Below, in pieces: positions 8,866-17,430 of a stretch of DNA of 64,000 bases (position 1 is its first letter; every line of letters starts with the position of its first letter). The position numbers and the translations under genes are program-made. Under the pieces are notes generated by a model, which had not been told where the DNA came from, made no database searches, and saw only the letters and a program-made list of their open reading frames with translations. Source of the DNA: Thiothrix unzii (GTDB taxonomy: Bacteria > Pseudomonadota > Gammaproteobacteria > Thiotrichales > Thiotrichaceae); contig NZ_CP072793.1 of assembly GCF_017901175.1 (NCBI RefSeq), forward strand, positions 3,410,001 through 3,474,000. The letters are read 5' to 3'.

Positions 8866-10250
8866 TGACAGCACAATACATCATGGTGGTGGATGACGAA
8901 CCCGACATTCGCCAGCTCGTTGGTGAAATCCTCGAAGACGAGGGTTATCGGGTCGTCGTCGCCGAAAACGCGATTAAGGCGCGTGAATTACACCGCAGCC
9001 GCAAACCCGATTTGATCTTGCTCGACATTTGGATGCCGGGGCAGGACGGTATTTCCTTGCTCAAGGAATGGCGCGAAAGCGAAAGCTTGTGTTGCCCGGT
9101 GATTATGATGTCAGGGCACGGCACGATTGAAACTGCTGTGGAAGCCACGAAGCTGGGGGCTTACGATTTCATTGAAAAGCCGTTGTCGATGGCGAAAATG
9201 CTGCTGACGATCAGCAATGCTTTGCGTGTGAGTCAGTTGGAACAGGAAAACCGGGGCTTACGTAAACAGGTAACAACGTCGCCCGATCCGGTCGGTTCGA
9301 GTCAGGTAATGCAACGCCTGCGCGAACAAGCCAAACGCATTGCTCAGCACGATCCGCGTGTGCTGCTTTACGGCGAACCGGGGGTGGGTAAGGAGTCGTT
9401 TGCGCGTTACATCCATTCACGCAGTGCGCGTAAAGACCGTCCGTTTGTGCGTGCTGCCTTATCGGTGGGCAGTAATGCCGGAGCGATTGTCGGCAAGTTA
9501 CTGTTTGGTGCGGAAGACAATGGCAAGGTGCAATACGGTTTGCTTGATGAAGCTAATGGTGGCGTGCTGTATTTAGCAGAAATCTTTGAGCTGGACGGTG
9601 ATACCCAAGTGCGCTTGTTAAACGCTTTGAAAGAGCGGCGTTTTATGCGCAGCGGTGGCAATGAATGGGTAGACTTGGATGTGAGTTTAATGGCTTCATC
9701 CACTCACGATTTGCAGGATGATGTCGTCGGCGGCAAGTTTAACGAGGAATTGTATTACTTGCTGAATGTGGTTCCGTTAATGATTCCACCGTTACGTGAT
9801 CATCCCGAAGATGTCCCGGAATTGCTGAATCATTATGTGGATGTGTTAACCGCGCAGGATGGCTTGCCTTACCGCCATATTTCTTTGTCGGCGCAAAATT
9901 TCCTGCGTAATCATACTTGGCACGGCAATATCCGCGAATTGCGTAATCTGGTGCAACGCTTATTGATTTTAGGCACCGAAACCGAAGTGTCGCTGGAAGA
10001 AGTGGAAGAATCCATTGGCCCGCGTATTCCGGTATTTTCCGAAGCCTTGGGCAAAATTCCTGAAAGCTTATTTGAAATGCCATTACGTCAGGCTCGAGAA
10101 CAGTTTGAACACGATTATTTGATTTACCAATTGAAACAAGCCGACGGTAATGTCAGTAAATTAGCGGATCAGGTCAAAATGGAGCGTACCCATTTATACC
10201 GCAAAATGCGTTCGTTAAACGTTGACCCGAAAAAATACGGCTTGCGGTAA
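8865..10250 (+). CDS. ntrX: NtrX-type response regulator with degenerate AAA+ domain
   Basis: A 461-aa regulator: receiver domain (residues 1-120, phosphoacceptor Asp54 in LLDIWMPG), AAA+ domain (about 145-380) and C-terminal Fis-type helix-turn-helix (about 415-461). Walker A is intact (GEPGVGKES). The sigma-54 contact loop GAFTGA is absent, as in other NtrX proteins, with LLFGAEDNG in its place. Further changes are unusual: Walker B reads GGVLYLAEI with Ala238 where the family has Asp, and the usual FRxDLYYRL reads FNEELYYLL, so Asn293 and Leu299 replace both arginine-finger positions. It likely binds DNA in response to phosphorylation without acting as a classical sigma-54 ATPase. It overlaps the ntrY stop by one base. 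Confidence 0.9.
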   Translation: MTAQYIMVVDDEPDIRQLVGEILEDEGYRVVVAENAIKARELHRSRKPDLILLDIWMPGQDGISLLKEWRESESLCCPVIMMSGHGTIETAVEATKLGAYDFIEKPLSMAKMLLTISNALRVSQLEQENRGLRKQVTTSPDPVGSSQVMQRLREQAKRIAQHDPRVLLYGEPGVGKESFARYIHSRSARKDRPFVRAALSVGSNAGAIVGKLLFGAEDNGKVQYGLLDEANGGVLYLAEIFELDGDTQVRLLNALKERRFMRSGGNEWVDLDVSLMASSTHDLQDDVVGGKFNEELYYLLNVVPLMIPPLRDHPEDVPELLNHYVDVLTAQDGLPYRHISLSAQNFLRNHTWHGNIRELRNLVQRLLILGTETEVSLEEVEESIGPRIPVFSEALGKIPESLFEMPLRQAREQFEHDYLIYQLKQADGNVSKLADQVKMERTHLYRKMRSLNVDPKKYGLR

Positions 10251-10255
10251 GTGCC

Positions 10256-11629
10256 ATGAAAATCCTGATCTTGGGAGCGGGGCAAGTGGGGCGTTCAGTC
10301 GCCGAAGCGTTGGAACACGAAGACAACGACATTACCATCGTTGATACCAATGCGGCGGCGTTACGGGCGTTGCGTGAAAAGCTCGATGTGCGGGTTGAAG
10401 TCGGGCAAGCCTCTTACCCACGGGTGCTGGAGCGCGCTGGAATTGAGGATGCGGACTTACTGATTGCGGTCACAAACAGTGATGAAATCAATATGGTAGC
10501 CTGCCAAGTGGCGCAAACTTTGTACCGCACCCCGAAGAAAATTGCCCGCATCCGCTCCTCGCATTACCTTGATCGGGGCGCATTATTCGCGCCGAATGCC
10601 GTGCCGATTGACGTGTTAATCAGCCCGGAACAATTGGTCACGGATTATATTTTTAATCTGATTTCGCATCCCGGTGCATCCCACGTTTTAAACTTTGCCA
10701 ATGGTACGGTGCAAATGGTGGGGGTAAAAGCTCTGCACGACGGGCCAATGGTCGGGCATGAATTGCGCGAAATGCACGAACACATGCCCGGATTGAAAGC
10801 GCAAGTCGCCGCGATTTTCCGCAAAGGCAAGTCGATTAACGTCAAGGAAACCACCTTGATTGAAGCCGATGACGAGCTGTTTTTTATTGCCAGCCCCAAG
10901 CATATTCGTTCCATTATCAGTGAATTGCGTAAGCTGGATAAACCCTATAAACGCATTGTGTTAGCCGGGGGCGGGAATATCGGTAATCGTTTAGCACGAT
11001 TACTGGAAGACTCGCGCTATCAAGTCAAAATCATTGAAAAAGACCCGGAACGCGCTACCAAACTGGCGGAACGTTTAGACAAAACCATTGTGTTAGAGGG
11101 TGATGTCGCGGACGAAGATTTACTGCTGGAAGAAAATATCGAAAACACCGATGTTTTTATTGCGATTACTAATGATGACGAAGCCAATATTCTGTCGTCG
11201 ATGTTAGCCAAGCGTTTAGGTGCAAGGCGTGTAATGTGCTTGATTAACCGCCTTAGCTACGTGGATTTGGTGGAAAGTAATATCGACATTGCGATTTCCC
11301 CGCAGCAAATTACCATCGGTTCGTTATTAATGCATGTGCGGCGCGGTGATATTGTCGCAGTTCATGCGTTGCGGCGCGGTTCGGCAGAGGTGGTTGAAAT
11401 CATTGTACACGGTGATTTCAAAACTTCGCGGGTGGTAGGGCGACGTTTAGAAGAAATTAATTTACCACCGGGAGCAAGTATTTGTGCGGTATTGCGCGAC
11501 GGCGTATTACAACTGGTGTCTGCCAATTTAGTCATTGCTGCAAATGATCATGTGGTGGTATTTGTGACCGATAAACGCTATGTACCGGCGGTGGAAAAGT
11601 TATTCCAAGTCGGTATTCATTTCTTTTAA
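10256..11629 (+). CDS. trkA: Trk potassium uptake regulatory protein TrkA
   Basis: The cytoplasmic NAD(H)-binding gating subunit of the Trk K+ transporter. The 457-aa length and duplicated layout are typical: RCK/TrkA_N domain beginning MKILILGAGQVGRS, a TrkA_C domain, then a second TrkA_N (RIVLAGGGNIGNRLARLLE) and a second TrkA_C. Both glycine-rich nucleotide motifs are intact. It starts 5 bases after ntrX and ends 3 bases before trkH, so channel and gate are co-expressed with the NtrYX system. Confidence 0.96.
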   Translation: MKILILGAGQVGRSVAEALEHEDNDITIVDTNAAALRALREKLDVRVEVGQASYPRVLERAGIEDADLLIAVTNSDEINMVACQVAQTLYRTPKKIARIRSSHYLDRGALFAPNAVPIDVLISPEQLVTDYIFNLISHPGASHVLNFANGTVQMVGVKALHDGPMVGHELREMHEHMPGLKAQVAAIFRKGKSINVKETTLIEADDELFFIASPKHIRSIISELRKLDKPYKRIVLAGGGNIGNRLARLLEDSRYQVKIIEKDPERATKLAERLDKTIVLEGDVADEDLLLEENIENTDVFIAITNDDEANILSSMLAKRLGARRVMCLINRLSYVDLVESNIDIAISPQQITIGSLLMHVRRGDIVAVHALRRGSAEVVEIIVHGDFKTSRVVGRRLEEINLPPGASICAVLRDGVLQLVSANLVIAANDHVVVFVTDKRYVPAVEKLFQVGIHFF

Positions 11630-11632
11630 GCC

Positions 11633-13084
11633 ATGCAGTACCCCGTTATCCAGCGGATTTTAGGGTTGCTGCTGATGGTATTCAGCCTGACCCTATTACC
11701 GCCGATTTTGGTGGGCGGCATGATGGGCGACCCTGATTTAACCCCATTTTATTGGGGATTCAGTATTACTTTAAGCTGCGGTACGTTGTTGTGGCTACCC
11801 GTGCGACGTGCTAAAGCGACATTGCGCACCCGTGACGGATTTTTGGTCGTTACCTTGTTTTGGACAGTATTGAGCGCGGCTTCCGCCTTGCCGTTTATGT
11901 TTTCAGATACTTTGAATGCAAGCTTGACCGATGCCATGTATGAGGCAATTTCGGGGTTTACCACCACCGGATCAAGCGTTTTTAGTAATTTGGATACGTT
12001 TCCGCGTTCCTTAATGTTTTTCCGTATGGAAATACAGTGGCTGGGCGGAATGGGGATGATCGTATTGGCGGTGGCAATCTTACCCATGTTAGGCGTTGGG
12101 GGAATGCAGCTTTACAAAGCGGAAACTCCGGGACCGGTGAAGGATTCCAAACTTACCCCGCGTATTGCGGAAACTGCCCGCTTATTGTGGTATGTCTATC
12201 TTACCTTGACGCTGGTGTGTGCCTTGGCTTATCGCCTCGCGGGGATGGATTGGTTTGACGCAATTACGCACAGTTTTACCACGTTATCGACTGCCGGTTT
12301 TTCGACCCATGATGCCAGTATTGCGCATTTTGACAGTCAATTGATTGGGTGGATTGCTATTGTTTTTATGTTTTTTGGTGGAGTTAATGCCAGTTTGCAC
12401 TTTGCGGCATGGCATCGTTTAAGTTTGCGCACGTATTGGGAAGATTCTGAGTTTCGCACTTATTTACTGATTGTTTTGCTGGTGTCGTGGTTGGCGGGAA
12501 TCTATTTGTTTGAACGTGGAGTTTATCCTGAGTTTTCAGAATCCATTTACCATTCGACCTTTCAATTTATTTCCAGTATTACCACCACTGGGTTTTCTAC
12601 GACCAGTTATTCAACATGGCCGACGTTTGTTCCGGCATTGTTATTTTTCGTAAGCTTTATTGGCGGGTCGGCGGGGTCAACCGCAGGCGGTATTAAGATT
12701 ATTCGTATCTTATTGTTACTGAAGCAAGGTTGGCGTGAAGTGAATCGTTTGGTTCACCCCAGTGGGCGTTTCGTGATCAAGATTAATGGCAGCCCGTTAC
12801 CTGAAACGGTGGTGGAGGCGGTTTGGGGATTTTTTGCGGCTTACGTGGCAGTGTTTGTGTTCTTTATGTTGGGGGTAATGGCAACCGGAGCTGATCAGGT
12901 AACGGCGTTTTCTGCGGTGGCTTCGTCGCTGAATAACCAAGGTTTGGGTTTGGGGCAGGTTGCCAATAACTACGCGGGTCTAACGGATACGGCAAAATGG
13001 TTGCTGGCCTTGGCAATGTTGATGGGACGCTTGGAGCTGTTTACCTTGTTGGTATTGCTCACACCTGCCTTTTGGCGCAAATGA
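11633..13084 (+). CDS. trkH: Trk potassium uptake membrane protein TrkH
   Basis: The K+-translocating membrane subunit (483 aa) partnering TrkA. It shows the four-fold membrane-pore-membrane arrangement; selectivity-filter segments are visible as ISGFTTTGSSVF, FTTLSTAGFST, ISSITTTGFSTT and ASSLNNQGLGLG. The fourth segment deviates from the TTGxS form as is usual in TrkH. The GGSAGSTAGGIKI segment is the gating-loop region. Last gene of the plus-strand run that starts at def; 150 bases of spacer follow before the pseudopilin gene. Confidence 0.96.
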   Translation: MQYPVIQRILGLLLMVFSLTLLPPILVGGMMGDPDLTPFYWGFSITLSCGTLLWLPVRRAKATLRTRDGFLVVTLFWTVLSAASALPFMFSDTLNASLTDAMYEAISGFTTTGSSVFSNLDTFPRSLMFFRMEIQWLGGMGMIVLAVAILPMLGVGGMQLYKAETPGPVKDSKLTPRIAETARLLWYVYLTLTLVCALAYRLAGMDWFDAITHSFTTLSTAGFSTHDASIAHFDSQLIGWIAIVFMFFGGVNASLHFAAWHRLSLRTYWEDSEFRTYLLIVLLVSWLAGIYLFERGVYPEFSESIYHSTFQFISSITTTGFSTTSYSTWPTFVPALLFFVSFIGGSAGSTAGGIKIIRILLLLKQGWREVNRLVHPSGRFVIKINGSPLPETVVEAVWGFFAAYVAVFVFFMLGVMATGADQVTAFSAVASSLNNQGLGLGQVANNYAGLTDTAKWLLALAMLMGRLELFTLLVLLTPAFWRK

Positions 13085-13238
13085 CAGCGGGCTGTCTGCT
13101 GGGTGCAACCGTTTATCGACCTGACCCCCGCTAAGGTGCGCCGCTCTCGTATACTAACGCCTCAAGGAAGTACGTGCATGGCATGGAAGCCTTTGCCTTT
13201 CTAAGAATCTAACAATAATAGCAGCGGAACGGAAAAGC

Positions 13239-13814
13239 ATGATGAACCCTAAACAGCATGGTATGACGCTGGTTGAACTCATGGTGACACTCGCTGTTGC
13301 CGCGATACTGGTTTCTGCCGCACTCCCCTCGTTAAGCGATATGGCGGCAAACAACCGTTTGAGCGCGTTAAATAATCAATTGGTTTCCTCGTTGAATTAC
13401 GCTCGCAGCGAAGCAGTAAAACGCCGTTACGACGTGGCTCTGTGCGTGCGTAATAGTGCCGGTACAGCGTGTAACGCCAGCGGTGGCTTTGAAAGCGGTT
13501 GGATTATTTTCACCGACTGTAATGGTGATGGGGCGGTGACGGCTACGAATGTATGCGATCTTGACGGCAATGGTGTGAATGAATCAGCGGAAGTGATTTT
13601 ACAAGATAATTTACCCAATACCGACGGGGTGGCGATTAGCAGCAATTTCACCTCACCGCGCCAGATTCGTTATCGACCTAATGGCACGGTGATTGGTGCG
13701 GGCAAATTGACCCTAACGAAAGGTGGTAGCAATATCCACGATGTCAAAGTTGCACTGACAGGCCGGGTTAGTTCGTGTAAATACGGCGCAACCTACGGTG
13801 CGTGTTCGCCCTAA
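13239..13814 (+). CDS. GspH/FimT-type pseudopilin
   Basis: A 191-aa type IV pilin-like protein. The N-terminus MNPKQHG/MTLVELMVTLAVAAIL is a class III signal: cleavage by prepilin peptidase after Gly, with Glu at position 5 of the mature protein, followed by the hydrophobic helix. The C-terminal GspH-type domain includes SGWIIFTDCNGDG and paired cysteines. Minor pseudopilins of this kind prime type IV pilus assembly or have a related role. No other pilus gene lies nearby. The stop is 4 bases from the convergent ispH stop, leaving no room for a terminator. A TATACT box near 13150 could be its promoter. Confidence 0.85.
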   Translation: MMNPKQHGMTLVELMVTLAVAAILVSAALPSLSDMAANNRLSALNNQLVSSLNYARSEAVKRRYDVALCVRNSAGTACNASGGFESGWIIFTDCNGDGAVTATNVCDLDGNGVNESAEVILQDNLPNTDGVAISSNFTSPRQIRYRPNGTVIGAGKLTLTKGGSNIHDVKVALTGRVSSCKYGATYGACSP

Positions 13815-13818
13815 ACGT

Positions 13819-14757
13819 TTAAGATTTGCGCAATTCCTTGGGTAATACGAACGCGACATTTTCGGTAATGCCTGAATCTTGCGCCCGCACGCTCATGCCT
13901 TGCGCTTGCAAATAGGCAATCACGCCTTCCACCAGCACTTCCGGGGCGGATGCACCAGCGGTTACGCCAACAGCGTGTTTGCCGGAAAGCCAATGGGCTT
14001 GGATGTCTTCCGCGCCGTCGATTAAATACGCGGGTGTTCCACGTTTTTCAGCAATTTCACGCAAGCGGTTGGAATTGGAGCTATTGGGCGAGCCAACCAC
14101 TAAAATCAAATCGCATTCATCCGCGAGTTTTTTCAGGGCATCTTGGCGATTTTGGGTGGCGTAGCAAATATCATCCTTCTTAGGGCCAATAATCGCCGGG
14201 TATTTCTGGCGCAAAGCATCAATCACAATCGACGCATCATCCACCGACAGCGTGGTTTGGGTCACAAACGCCAATTTTTCGGGGTTATGTACCTGTAACT
14301 GCGCTACTTCATCCGGGCAATCCACCCGATAAACTGCGCCGCCGAAACTGGGGTCGTATTGTCCCATTGTGCCTTCGACTTCGGGGTGATTCTTGTGACC
14401 GATGAGGATGGTTTCGCGCCCTTCGCGGCTGTAACGCATGACTTCAATATGTACTTTCGTCACTAACGGGCAGGTAGCATCGAACACTTTTAAACCACGG
14501 CGTTTGGCTTCTTGCTGTACCGCCAGCGATACGCCATGCGCACTGAAAATGACGGTGGCATCGTCCGGCACTTCATCGAGTTCTTGCACGAAAATTGCGC
14601 CTTTGTCGCGCAAGTTATTCACTACAAAACGGTTATGCACAACTTCGTGACGCACATAAACGGGTGCGCCTAACACTTCGAGTGCGCGGTCAACGATTTC
14701 AATAGCGCGGTCAACACCGGCACAAAAGCCGCGTGGGTTGGCGAGAATGGCTTGCAT
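13819..14757 (-). CDS. ispH: 4-hydroxy-3-methylbut-2-enyl diphosphate reductase
   Basis: Last enzyme of the MEP isoprenoid pathway, making IPP and DMAPP with a [4Fe-4S] cluster. The 312-aa protein carries the family signatures: [13 protein letters not shown] (Cys12), [12 protein letters not shown] (second cysteine), the catalytic TQTTLSVDD region, [13 protein letters not shown] with the third cysteine region before it, and GASAPE near the end. Full length. Its usual upstream neighbour fkpB is present on the same strand but separated by the divergent XRE/ImmA-PIN module, so ispH here must have its own promoter between 14758 and 14850. Confidence 0.97.
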   Translation of the reverse strand: MQAILANPRGFCAGVDRAIEIVDRALEVLGAPVYVRHEVVHNRFVVNNLRDKGAIFVQELDEVPDDATVIFSAHGVSLAVQQEAKRRGLKVFDATCPLVTKVHIEVMRYSREGRETILIGHKNHPEVEGTMGQYDPSFGGAVYRVDCPDEVAQLQVHNPEKLAFVTQTTLSVDDASIVIDALRQKYPAIIGPKKDDICYATQNRQDALKKLADECDLILVVGSPNSSNSNRLREIAEKRGTPAYLIDGAEDIQAHWLSGKHAVGVTAGASAPEVLVEGVIAYLQAQGMSVRAQDSGITENVAFVLPKELRKS

Positions 14758-14850
14758 GGTGGAATTCCGTCTGGTCTAAAAGTGATTGTCTGGGGCAACT
14801 GTAAACTAAAGGGTGGTTTCAAGGCTATTTTCCGTAATCATAACTGTGCT

Positions 14851-14893
14851 AAGGTTTACAAAATATACTAAAATCTTATTTTTTGTAAACCTT
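14851..14893. promoter_or_regulatory. 13-bp perfect inverted repeat, likely XRE autoregulatory operator
   Basis: AAGGTTTACAAAA at 14851-14863 is exactly mirrored by TTTTGTAAACCTT at 14881-14893, with a 17-base AT-rich spacer containing TATACT. It lies 17 bases upstream of the XRE/ImmA start, whose ribosome site GGAGG follows the right arm. The position over the promoter region, and the presence of a helix-turn-helix in the first gene, suggest a dimer-binding operator for autoregulation. It could also influence the divergent ispH promoter. Confidence 0.65.
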
Positions 14894-14909
14894 ATAGCTG
14901 GAGGTCGCC

Positions 14910-15980
14910 ATGTACCCTGAACGTCTAAAACGCGCCCGTGAAGCAGCAGGTTTGTCACTGCGTGCGCTGGCAGAGCAAGTGGGGGTTTCCCAAACCGCGA
15001 TCAAAAAATACGAGGATGGCGTTAATACCCCGGATTCCAGCCAATTACTTAAGTTGGCAAAAGCTTTGGCGGTGCGCAGTGAGTATTTCTTCCGTCCCTT
15101 CACTGTCCAGCTTTCGGCGGATGTGGAATACCGCAAGCGTGCGAATACACCTGTTAAACTGTTGAAACGTATTCATGCTGATGTGGAGGAGCAAGCGGAG
15201 CGCTGGCAAGAATTGACGAACATCTACCCTCAATTTCCAATTAAACCGTTTACATTGCCTGCGGGTTTGCCTGCATCGGTGAATACCTTGGATGATGTGG
15301 AGCAAGTAGCCGCATTTGCACGCGAATCTTGGAAACTGGGCGAAGATCAAATAACCGACTTGGTGGATGTTCTGGAAACACAGGGCGTTCTGGTTATTTT
15401 CTCTGCGGTAGAGGCTCAAACCAAGTTTGACGGTTTGGCGGTGCGCATTGGCTCGCAACCCGTTGTCGTGGTGGCTCAACACTGGGCGGGTGATCGTCAA
15501 CGTTTTACGTTAGCCCATGAACTGGGACATTTATTACTTCAAGGACGATTAACCGCAGGGCTGGATGAAGAAAAAGCCTGTAACCGTTTTGCGGGTGCGT
15601 TTTTGCTGCCTGCGACTGCTATCCAACGACAATTGGGACAACACCGCCGGATGATTGAATGGCAAGAGCTTTATCTGCTTAAACATGAATTCGGGTTGAG
15701 CATGATGGGTTGTTTATACCGCCTGCTAGATACTGCGATTATTGACGCTAAAACCTTTGATTACTTATTGAAACGCTATTATTTCAGTGGCTGGCGAACC
15801 CAAGAACCGGGAAATGTCTACCCTGCCGAACATACCATTTTGTTCAAGCAACTGGTTTACCGTGCTTTGGCGGAAAGCTGGATTGGCGAGTCTAAAGCGG
15901 CTGAACTGTTAGGAATGCCGTTAGCCCGATTCCATCGTGAGCGTAAGTTAGAGGGCGCAGATGCAGTTACTGATCAGTGA
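14910..15980 (+). CDS. XRE-family regulator fused to ImmA/IrrE metallopeptidase
   Basis: A 356-aa protein with an N-terminal XRE helix-turn-helix (about residues 1-55: RAREAAGLSLRALAEQVGVSQ) and an ImmA/IrrE (DUF955) zinc peptidase domain with HELGH at residues 203-207. In known members such as ImmA the peptidase cleaves a repressor. It overlaps the following PIN gene by 20 bases, the layout of a toxin-antitoxin-like pair, where this protein would be the regulator and antitoxin-side partner. A strong inverted repeat precedes it. The module sits between ispH and fkpB, which are neighbours in many relatives, pointing to insertion. Biological role not established. Confidence 0.85.
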   Translation: MYPERLKRAREAAGLSLRALAEQVGVSQTAIKKYEDGVNTPDSSQLLKLAKALAVRSEYFFRPFTVQLSADVEYRKRANTPVKLLKRIHADVEEQAERWQELTNIYPQFPIKPFTLPAGLPASVNTLDDVEQVAAFARESWKLGEDQITDLVDVLETQGVLVIFSAVEAQTKFDGLAVRIGSQPVVVVAQHWAGDRQRFTLAHELGHLLLQGRLTAGLDEEKACNRFAGAFLLPATAIQRQLGQHRRMIEWQELYLLKHEFGLSMMGCLYRLLDTAIIDAKTFDYLLKRYYFSGWRTQEPGNVYPAEHTILFKQLVYRALAESWIGESKAAELLGMPLARFHRERKLEGADAVTDQ

Positions 15981-16473
15981 TGCGAATATTCTTATCGACA
16001 TGGAAGAGGGGCAGTTATTGCACGCAATGTTTAGGCTGCCTTTTCAGTTTCAGACCCCAAACCTGCTATTTGCCGATGAGTTGGCAGAACAGCACCCTTA
16101 CTTACCCACCTACGGTTTGCAATTGGGCATTTTGAATGGCGAGAGCATGAACCGGGTTTCGGCGTTGACCCTTAAATACAAAAACACGGGGCGTTATGAC
16201 TGCATGGCACTAGCGTTGGCGCAGCAGGAGCAATGTACTTTGTTGACGGGCGACCAAAACCTGACAAAAGCTGCTAAAGCGGAAAAGGTTGAAACCAGAG
16301 GTAGTATTTGGCTGGTCGAGCAATTAGTCAGCCACCGTATGATTAGCATTGCATCTGCCAGACATAGTTATGCACAAATGGAGGCGAACGGGCGCAGATT
16401 ACCTTGGAAGCAAGCACGTCAACGACTGAACGAGCTGGAGGCTACGTTATTGTCAAATCCGCCAGCTTGCTAA
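15961..16473 (+). CDS. PIN-domain protein, putative toxin partner of the XRE/ImmA protein
   Basis: A 170-aa PIN-fold protein. The four acidic residues expected at a PIN nuclease site are present: Asp7 (LLISDANILID), Glu40 (LFADELAEQ), Asp80 (RYDCMALALA) and Asp98 (LLTGDQN). A roughly 45-residue C-terminal extension with a basic segment (RRLPWKQARQRL) follows the domain. The gene begins 20 bases inside the XRE/ImmA gene and so is probably translationally coupled. PIN toxins usually cleave tRNA or mRNA; substrate unknown here. It differs from the three VapC proteins in this window in length and partner. Confidence 0.82.
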   Translation: MQLLISDANILIDMEEGQLLHAMFRLPFQFQTPNLLFADELAEQHPYLPTYGLQLGILNGESMNRVSALTLKYKNTGRYDCMALALAQQEQCTLLTGDQNLTKAAKAEKVETRGSIWLVEQLVSHRMISIASARHSYAQMEANGRRLPWKQARQRLNELEATLLSNPPAC

Positions 16474-16500
16474 TTTCAAAATGATAAATAGCTGTTACTT

Positions 16501-16932
16501 CTAAAGTATTTCGATAATCTCAAGTTCAAACCGTAAATTATGCCCCGCCAATGGATGATTGAAGTCGACTTGCACGCTATCCGTGCCGATGTGCTGGATT
16601 TTGCCCGGAATTTCCTGTCCAGAGGGCAGCGTGAAACTGATGATATGCCCGATTTGCAATGCCATATCCGTCGGGAAATCGCTCAATGGCAGCGTTTGCA
16701 CTGCGTCAGAGTCTGGCAAACCGAAGGCTTCCGAAGCCATGATGACCAAGCGAATCGGTTCACCTACCGGCAAGCCTACTAATGCTGCTTCAATATTGGG
16801 GTGAAATGCACCCGCGCCGAGTTGCAGAATTTCGCCTTGCGGGTCTTCGCTGGCTTCCACTAAATACCCGTCAGCGAGGTAAAGTTGGTAATGCCAGCGA
16901 ATGCGGCTATCGGCTTGCACAGTATTGCTCAT
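16501..16932 (-). CDS. fkpB: FKBP-type peptidyl-prolyl isomerase (FkpB/SlpA type)
   Basis: A 143-aa SlyD/SlpA-family prolyl isomerase. It shows the FKBP core with inserted IF domain: IRWHYQLYLADG, GAFHPNIEAALVGLPVGE, and the diagnostic DFNHPLAGHNLRFELEI at the end. The start at 16932 (MSNTVQAD) fits the family; an in-frame ATG 33 bases upstream would add a hydrophobic stretch unlikely in this cytoplasmic family. In Enterobacteria fkpB directly precedes ispH; here the same order and strand are kept but the XRE/ImmA-PIN module lies between. It runs convergent with the PIN gene with 27 bases between stops. Confidence 0.9.
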   Translation of the reverse strand: MSNTVQADSRIRWHYQLYLADGYLVEASEDPQGEILQLGAGAFHPNIEAALVGLPVGEPIRLVIMASEAFGLPDSDAVQTLPLSDFPTDMALQIGHIISFTLPSGQEIPGKIQHIGTDSVQVDFNHPLAGHNLRFELEIIEIL

Positions 16933-16974
16933 GGTGTGGGGTGCTGCGAGTAAAAGCGACAGCATAGCAGAAGC

Positions 16975-17307
16975 TTAGGAAACCGGCACAAGGCTATCAA
17001 CATTGAGGTAGCAACTGGGGCGGTGGCTTAAACGCGGGTAAACGTGTAACCAAAATTGCGTGCCGCGCTGGATAATGCCTTCTTGTTCCGCCACCAGATC
17101 GACCAATTGCCCATTGCGCAAGGTGGCGACGCTGGGAGCGTTACTATCGGGGGTGCGGTAACAATTGGCAGAACCGCTGCTGGCGTTAACCACATACACG
17201 GTTGCTACTACGCGCTGTTCGGGAATTTCCACGGGCGTTGCCGGTGCGGTGGAGTCTTTACAGCCACCCAGCAATGCCACTAACACTAACCATCTACAAT
17301 AATACAT
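16975..17307 (-). CDS. Small SH3-like lipoprotein
   Basis: A 110-aa predicted lipoprotein: MYYCRWLVLVALLGGC gives a lipobox (LGGC, lipidated Cys16). After a Pro-rich spacer, the region VYVVNASSGSANCYRTPDSNAPSVATLRNGQLVDLV resembles a bacterial SH3 domain, often involved in envelope binding. Two further cysteines (in ANCYR and PSCYL) could form a disulfide. It lies 42 bases upstream of fkpB on the same strand and diverges from purD. Function unknown. Confidence 0.65.
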   Translation of the reverse strand: MYYCRWLVLVALLGGCKDSTAPATPVEIPEQRVVATVYVVNASSGSANCYRTPDSNAPSVATLRNGQLVDLVAEQEGIIQRGTQFWLHVYPRLSHRPSCYLNVDSLVPVS

Positions 17308-17430
17308 GCGCCTCTCCCGGAGGATTCCTTTTCCGGTATGGAATACATCCTGTTATTTAACGCATCAATGCTTGAAACAGCCATGCAATCCCGCTTTAAT
17401 GGTGCGTTTTTCAGGATTACGGGAGCGAAC

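Noticed and set aside
13427-13651. Calcium-binding motif in the pseudopilin (DCNGDG, DLDGNG)
   Set aside because: Asp/Asn/Gly-rich turns like these are common in GspH-type domains near the FTD segment, so no special function is inferred.
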